Assembly: GCA_904420085.1 (NCBI GenBank)
Contig: CAJFUA010000047.1
Coordinates: forward strand, 1-47,285
DNA: 47,285 nt
Source: an uncultured Eubacterium sp.
GTDB lineage: Bacteria > Bacillota > Clostridia > Lachnospirales > Lachnospiraceae
Direction of reading: 5' to 3'
Shown here one piece after another: positions 43,764-47,285 of the stretch. How positions within the stretch are numbered: position 1 is the stretch's first letter; every line of letters starts with the position of its first letter. The notes beneath the pieces are model-generated. The model saw nothing but the letters and a program-made list of their open reading frames with translations. It was not told the origin of the DNA and searched no databases. Both the position numbers and the translations under genes were made by a program.

Positions 43764-43792
43764 AATATATGCGAAAGGAGGTCATTTATTAC
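43764..43792 (-). promoter_or_regulatory. Possible sigma-E-type promoter of spoIVA
   Basis: Minus strand: GTAATA (43792-43787) and CATATATT (43771-43764) are 15 bases apart, resembling the mother-cell sigma-E pattern (ATA-type -35 and CATA-x3-T -10). It overlaps the cls stop codon. The match is partial; spoIVA is a sigma-E gene in Bacillus, which gives the idea its weight. Confidence 0.35.
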
Positions 43793-45357
43793 ATTAACGG
43801 AGATAATAATCTCAGAAGCTTTCCACATGCCTTATACCATAAAGGACGGTTTCTACACTCAATCAGGGAAACTTTCTTTGATTCCGAAAGCATCTGCTGA
43901 TAATCTGCTTCTATATCCATAATGGCAGGATTTTTATAGATGAAACAGCCGTTTTCAAAATGCAGGAACAGACTCCGATAATCCAGATTAATGGTTCCCA
44001 CCGTCGCTTTTTCATCATCACTGATAAACATTTTTGCATGGGTAAATCCCGGCGAATACTCATATATTTCCACTCCTGCCTCAATCAATTCACTGTAATA
44101 AGTTCTTGCAATGCAGTATGCGTATGCTTTATCGGGAATACCCGGCATGACAATCTTTACATCCACACCTCTTTTGGCGGCAAATTTCAGCGAAGACATC
44201 ATTACATTATCAAGGACTAAATAGGGTGTCACAATATGTAAATACCGGTTTGCCGTGTTGATCATATGCAGATACACGGATTCACCGATTCTCTCATTTC
44301 CTACCGGCTCATCACCATATCCGATAACATATCCGTTTTTGTCGAATATTTTTGGAATATGTACATCCAGATATCTGTCAAAATTTCCGATGGTCTTTTC
44401 CGTCACATTCCACATCTGTAAAAACATCAGTGTAAAACTTTTGACGGCATCACCTTTTAACATGACAGCCGTATCTTTCCAGTAACCGAATTTATTGACA
44501 ATATTCATATATTCATCTGCCAGATTGATGCCTCCGGTAAATGCCACTTTTCCGTCAACTATTAAAATTTTTCGATGATCTCTGTTATTCTGTTCTGTTG
44601 TAAAGAAAGGTCTTGCCGGCGCAAATGTTTTCGCCTTCATTCCCTTTTTTCGAAGTTTTTTATAATATCCTACAGGCAGTTTGTTGAGAGAACATAAACC
44701 GTCATACATAATTCTTACTTCAACGCCCTGCTGTATCTTTTTCTCTAAAATTCTTAAAATGGAATCCCACACTCTTCCCGGCTCTATAATAAAGTATTCC
44801 ATAAAGATAAAATCCTGCGCCTCTTCCAATTCCCCGATTAACGCCCGGTATTTCTCTTCGCCGCAGTTTAAGTAAGTCACATCCGTATTCCGATATACCG
44901 GACATCCGGTATTATCGTAAATATATTTTGCCAGCATGGAAACCTGTTTGTCCTGAATCTGTAAATCATTATATATCTGCTGGTCCGGCTGCAGATATCG
45001 CTGGGATTTCAGATCAATATGCTCAATCCTCTTTCTTAATTTAATGGAACCGGGCTGAAATTTTGCATACAGATACATCATTGCACCAAATCCCGGTGTG
45101 AACATGATAAAAATAACCCAGATCAGTTTCATTGTGGGGTCAGATTTGTCATTGACAATATAAATCACAAGCAGAATCTGAATGACAACGATAATGTATG
45201 ACATCGTCTTATTCAGTGTGGCATTGTATGCCAAAAGCAGAAAAAATGCCACCTGAAGTGCAATCATCAGACCGAATATAAAAATACGACTGAACAGAAA
45301 TGTTGCCAAACCATGTTTTCCTTTGGTTTTTGTTTGATCTAGTTTCTTATGGTCCAT
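43789..45357 (-). CDS. cls: Cardiolipin synthase (phospholipase D family)
   Basis: Cls (522 aa) joins two phosphatidylglycerols into cardiolipin plus glycerol. Two N-terminal transmembrane helices (about 24-66) precede two phospholipase D domains, with HKD motifs HRKILIVDG (about 260) and HAKMFISDD (about 435). AAGGAG lies before ATG 45357, and TATAAT in the 49-base gap may be part of a promoter. It follows gpsA, so the block der-plsY-gpsA-cls leads from glycerol-3-phosphate to cardiolipin. Confidence 0.93.
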   Translation of the reverse strand: MDHKKLDQTKTKGKHGLATFLFSRIFIFGLMIALQVAFFLLLAYNATLNKTMSYIIVVIQILLVIYIVNDKSDPTMKLIWVIFIMFTPGFGAMMYLYAKFQPGSIKLRKRIEHIDLKSQRYLQPDQQIYNDLQIQDKQVSMLAKYIYDNTGCPVYRNTDVTYLNCGEEKYRALIGELEEAQDFIFMEYFIIEPGRVWDSILRILEKKIQQGVEVRIMYDGLCSLNKLPVGYYKKLRKKGMKAKTFAPARPFFTTEQNNRDHRKILIVDGKVAFTGGINLADEYMNIVNKFGYWKDTAVMLKGDAVKSFTLMFLQMWNVTEKTIGNFDRYLDVHIPKIFDKNGYVIGYGDEPVGNERIGESVYLHMINTANRYLHIVTPYLVLDNVMMSSLKFAAKRGVDVKIVMPGIPDKAYAYCIARTYYSELIEAGVEIYEYSPGFTHAKMFISDDEKATVGTINLDYRSLFLHFENGCFIYKNPAIMDIEADYQQMLSESKKVSLIECRNRPLWYKACGKLLRLLSPLM

Positions 45358-45406
45358 GAAATTTCTCCTTCAATATATAAACCGGACATTAATATATTAT
45401 ATTCGT

Positions 45407-46417
45407 CTATTCCCACTCCAAATCCTTATATTCTCTGGTCTGTTCTCTCAGCATCAGCTCCCACATGGCTTCCTCCGCCGGTTTTCCGTCGAACAGCACC
45501 GCATTGACCGCTTCCACGATTGGCATTTCCACCTGATGTTTTTTTGCCAGCGCCAAGGCTGCTTTTGCGGATACCGCTCCTTCTACCACCATTTTCACTT
45601 CACTGACAGCCTCTTTTAGAGAATATCCTTTACCGATAAGCACACCGGCTCTTCTATTTCTGGAATGCTTGCTGTTGCAGGTAACAATCAGGTCACCAAT
45701 TCCCGATAAGCCGTAAAAGGTTCTGGAATGTCCGCCCATTTTAATGCCTAGCGCCGTAATTTCCTTAATACCTCTTGTGATCAGCGCCGCCTCCGTGTTA
45801 TCACCGTAACCCAAACCGTCAATAATTCCGGCTGCCAGTGCAATCACATTTTTCAGAGAACCACCCAGTTCAATACTTTTCCTGTCCGGGCTGATATAGG
45901 TTCTGAAATATTTGTTGGCAAACATATCTCTGACTTTTACGGCAGTTTCCTGTCTTTTTGCCCCGATGACCACTACTGTAGGAACATTTCTTCCCACTTC
46001 CTCGGCATGACTTGGTCCGGAAAGCACTACTGCTTCACATTCCGGCAGCTCCTCCTCGATAATCTCCGTCATGGTATAAAATGTATCATCCTCGATTCCT
46101 TTTGCCACATCCACAATAATTTGTCCTTTTGTCACAATACCTTTTAAACTTCTTGACGTGCTTCTAACAAAAGATGATGCCACTGCCATAACAATCATTT
46201 CCGAATCTCTGACAGCTTCTTCCATGTTATTGGTTATTTTTATTTCTTCAGAAATTTTAACCCCCGGAAGGCCTATTTTATTTTCACGCTCCCTTTGCAA
46301 CTCATCTACCTCTTTTTGAAGAAAGGACCAGATGGTAACATCATTCTGATTTTCATGTAAAACTTTTGCCAGTGCGATGGCCCATCCGCCACCACCAAGA
46401 ACTGTAACTTTTGCCAT
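45407..46417 (-). CDS. gpsA: NAD(P)-dependent glycerol-3-phosphate dehydrogenase
   Basis: GpsA (336 aa) reduces dihydroxyacetone phosphate to sn-glycerol-3-phosphate, the backbone of phospholipids. The nucleotide fold starts VTVLGGGGWAIALA. The catalytic Lys is in GGSLKNVIALAAGI, and GDNTEAALITRG and SGIGDLIVTC are conserved. ATG 46417 has GGAGG six bases upstream and follows the plsY stop with one base between, so the longer frame (46459) inside plsY is rejected. Confidence 0.95.
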   Translation of the reverse strand: MAKVTVLGGGGWAIALAKVLHENQNDVTIWSFLQKEVDELQRERENKIGLPGVKISEEIKITNNMEEAVRDSEMIVMAVASSFVRSTSRSLKGIVTKGQIIVDVAKGIEDDTFYTMTEIIEEELPECEAVVLSGPSHAEEVGRNVPTVVVIGAKRQETAVKVRDMFANKYFRTYISPDRKSIELGGSLKNVIALAAGIIDGLGYGDNTEAALITRGIKEITALGIKMGGHSRTFYGLSGIGDLIVTCNSKHSRNRRAGVLIGKGYSLKEAVSEVKMVVEGAVSAKAALALAKKHQVEMPIVEAVNAVLFDGKPAEEAMWELMLREQTREYKDLEWE

Positions 46418-46418
46418 A

Positions 46419-47078
46419 TTAAGCCTCCTTCTTTTCGCCAATTCTTCTCTCTGTTCCATTGGCTAATCTCTTTATATTCTCCCTGTGTCGGATAAAAGAC
46501 AGAACGGTCATAATTCCGACCAAAATATATGCCTCCATTTTTTCCGCTGCATTTAACTGGCGCACCATATCTAACTGCCCCCATACAATCATTTCAATCA
46601 AAAATCCGGTCATCATGCACAGGGAACTGAACGATACATATTTTGTAATGGCAAGAGCTACAAAAAAAGTCAATGCAGCCATTACAACAAATTTCCAGTC
46701 AAAAAGAGCCAGAGACAACAGAACACCGGATGTGGCGGCAATTCCTTTCCCTCCGTTAAAATTCATGTAAAACGGGAAATTATGTCCTAAGATGGTACCC
46801 AGACCTGTATATAAAGCCATAACCATCATCCTGCCTTCACACTGATTCCGAAAAAGAAAATACGTCAGAATCACGGCGAACACCGCTTTTAGGGCATCAC
46901 CAAAATAAGTGATGAATCCATATTTTTTCCCAAGGGTTCGCATGGCATTGGTGGTGCCTGAATTACCACTGCCATATTCCCTGATATCAATATTATGCAT
47001 CTTTCCTATAATAAAAGCAGTCTGAAAAAGACCAAACACATATCCGATTACAATACAAGCAATTCTCTGCCAAATCAT
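46419..47078 (-). CDS. plsY: Acyl-phosphate:glycerol-3-phosphate acyltransferase PlsY
   Basis: PlsY (219 aa) is a membrane enzyme (about five helices) that makes lysophosphatidic acid from acyl-phosphate and glycerol-3-phosphate. The three conserved loops are present: YGSGNSGTTNAMRTLG, HNFPFYMNFNGGKGIAATSG, and a weaker third near SFIRHRENIKRL. It lies directly after der, 27 bases, and just before gpsA, which supplies its acceptor. Confidence 0.94.
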   Translation of the reverse strand: MIWQRIACIVIGYVFGLFQTAFIIGKMHNIDIREYGSGNSGTTNAMRTLGKKYGFITYFGDALKAVFAVILTYFLFRNQCEGRMMVMALYTGLGTILGHNFPFYMNFNGGKGIAATSGVLLSLALFDWKFVVMAALTFFVALAITKYVSFSSLCMMTGFLIEMIVWGQLDMVRQLNAAEKMEAYILVGIMTVLSFIRHRENIKRLANGTERRIGEKKEA

Positions 47079-47105
47079 ATCTTAAACTCCCTTTTTTATT
47101 TTTTA

Positions 47106-47285
47106 TTATTTATCTTTTCTCTCACGAATAATAAAACGCAAAGGCGTTCCACGAAAACCGAAAGCCTCCCTGATACGATTCTCAATATACCGGGTATAGG
47201 AGAAATGCATCAGTTCTTTGTCATTTACAAAAATAACAAAGGTAGGCGGTTTTACGGACACCTGTGTAATATAATACAACTTCAG
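47106..47285 (-). CDS. der: Ribosome biogenesis GTPase Der (EngA), 3' end only
   Basis: The last 59 codons of the gene are inside the window; the rest lies beyond the right edge. The encoded C-terminal KH-like domain shows [30 protein letters not shown] and the hallmark [14 protein letters not shown] before the stop. Der has two GTPase domains (not seen here) and acts in 50S assembly. The der-plsY-gpsA order is common in Firmicutes. Confidence 0.9.
   Translation of the reverse strand: MKLYYITQVSVKPPTFVIFVNDKELMHFSYTRYIENRIREAFGFRGTPLRFIIRERKDK

Overview
The window is AT-rich chromosomal DNA from an anaerobic Firmicute of the class Clostridia, most likely a Lachnospiraceae member. The genus cannot be fixed from the sequence. 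The evidence is gene content and order: a radC-mreBCD-mrdA-minDE-rodA-mgsA run, a miaB-mutS-mutL-miaA-PLP enzyme run, a sepF/ylmH division cluster, sporulation genes (spoIVA, yqfC, yqfD, a BofC-type protein, a SpoVB-family flippase) and strong AGGAGG-type ribosome binding sites. I found 46 protein genes. All but two are on the minus strand, and the genes are tightly packed with many ATGA or TAATG junctions. No rRNA, tRNA, CRISPR array, insertion sequence or prophage was seen, and no intergenic gap exceeds 300 bases.

Layout from left to right. 1-720: a plus-strand LysM protein with a perfect LexA (SOS) box, followed by two hairpins, the second an intrinsic terminator. 717-2560: a tyrosine recombinase and a TtcA-like tRNA thiolase (minus). 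2640-5350: rluD-like, lspA and aroB. 5390-8905: a division cluster read hlyD-like > yggS > sepF > ylmH from a good sigma-A promoter. 9055-9267: a lone plus-strand DUF378 membrane protein that converges on the next operon across a bidirectional terminator. 9323-18600: the cell-shape operon radC > mreB > mreC > mreD > mrdA > minD > minE > rodA > mgsA > a small unknown P-loop protein. 18632-28825: DNA repair, tRNA modification and folate genes (395-aa unknown protein > DUF896 > fthC > miaB > mutS > mutL > miaA > ynbB-like). 28950-33780: two flavoproteins, a BofC-like protein and a flippase. 33798-38234: rpsU from a very strong promoter, then yqfC > yqfD > phoH > ybeY > DUF3048. 38242-43792: spoIVA, then tyrS > alaS. 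43789-47285: der (3' end only) > plsY > gpsA > cls, a phospholipid block.

The genes serve growth, envelope and division: wall elongation (RodA, PBP2, MreBCD), division (SepF, MinDE, an SOS-controlled division inhibitor candidate), phospholipid synthesis (PlsY, GpsA, Cls), translation and tRNA maturation, mismatch repair, and endospore coat and engulfment functions.

No clearly new multi-gene defence or mobile system is visible. The observations most worth a second look are: the methylglyoxal synthase has Glu where the catalytic Asp is expected; minC is missing from the min locus, and ylmG and divIVA from the sepF locus; a long symmetric nested inverted repeat overlaps the tyrS promoter; twin direct repeats overlap the recombinase promoter; PBP2 carries an insertion of more than 200 residues; and an uncharacterised P-loop protein ends the cell-shape operon. 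Several gene starts were moved inward from the longest open frame on ribosome-binding-site evidence, and rpsU (58 aa) was found by direct reading.
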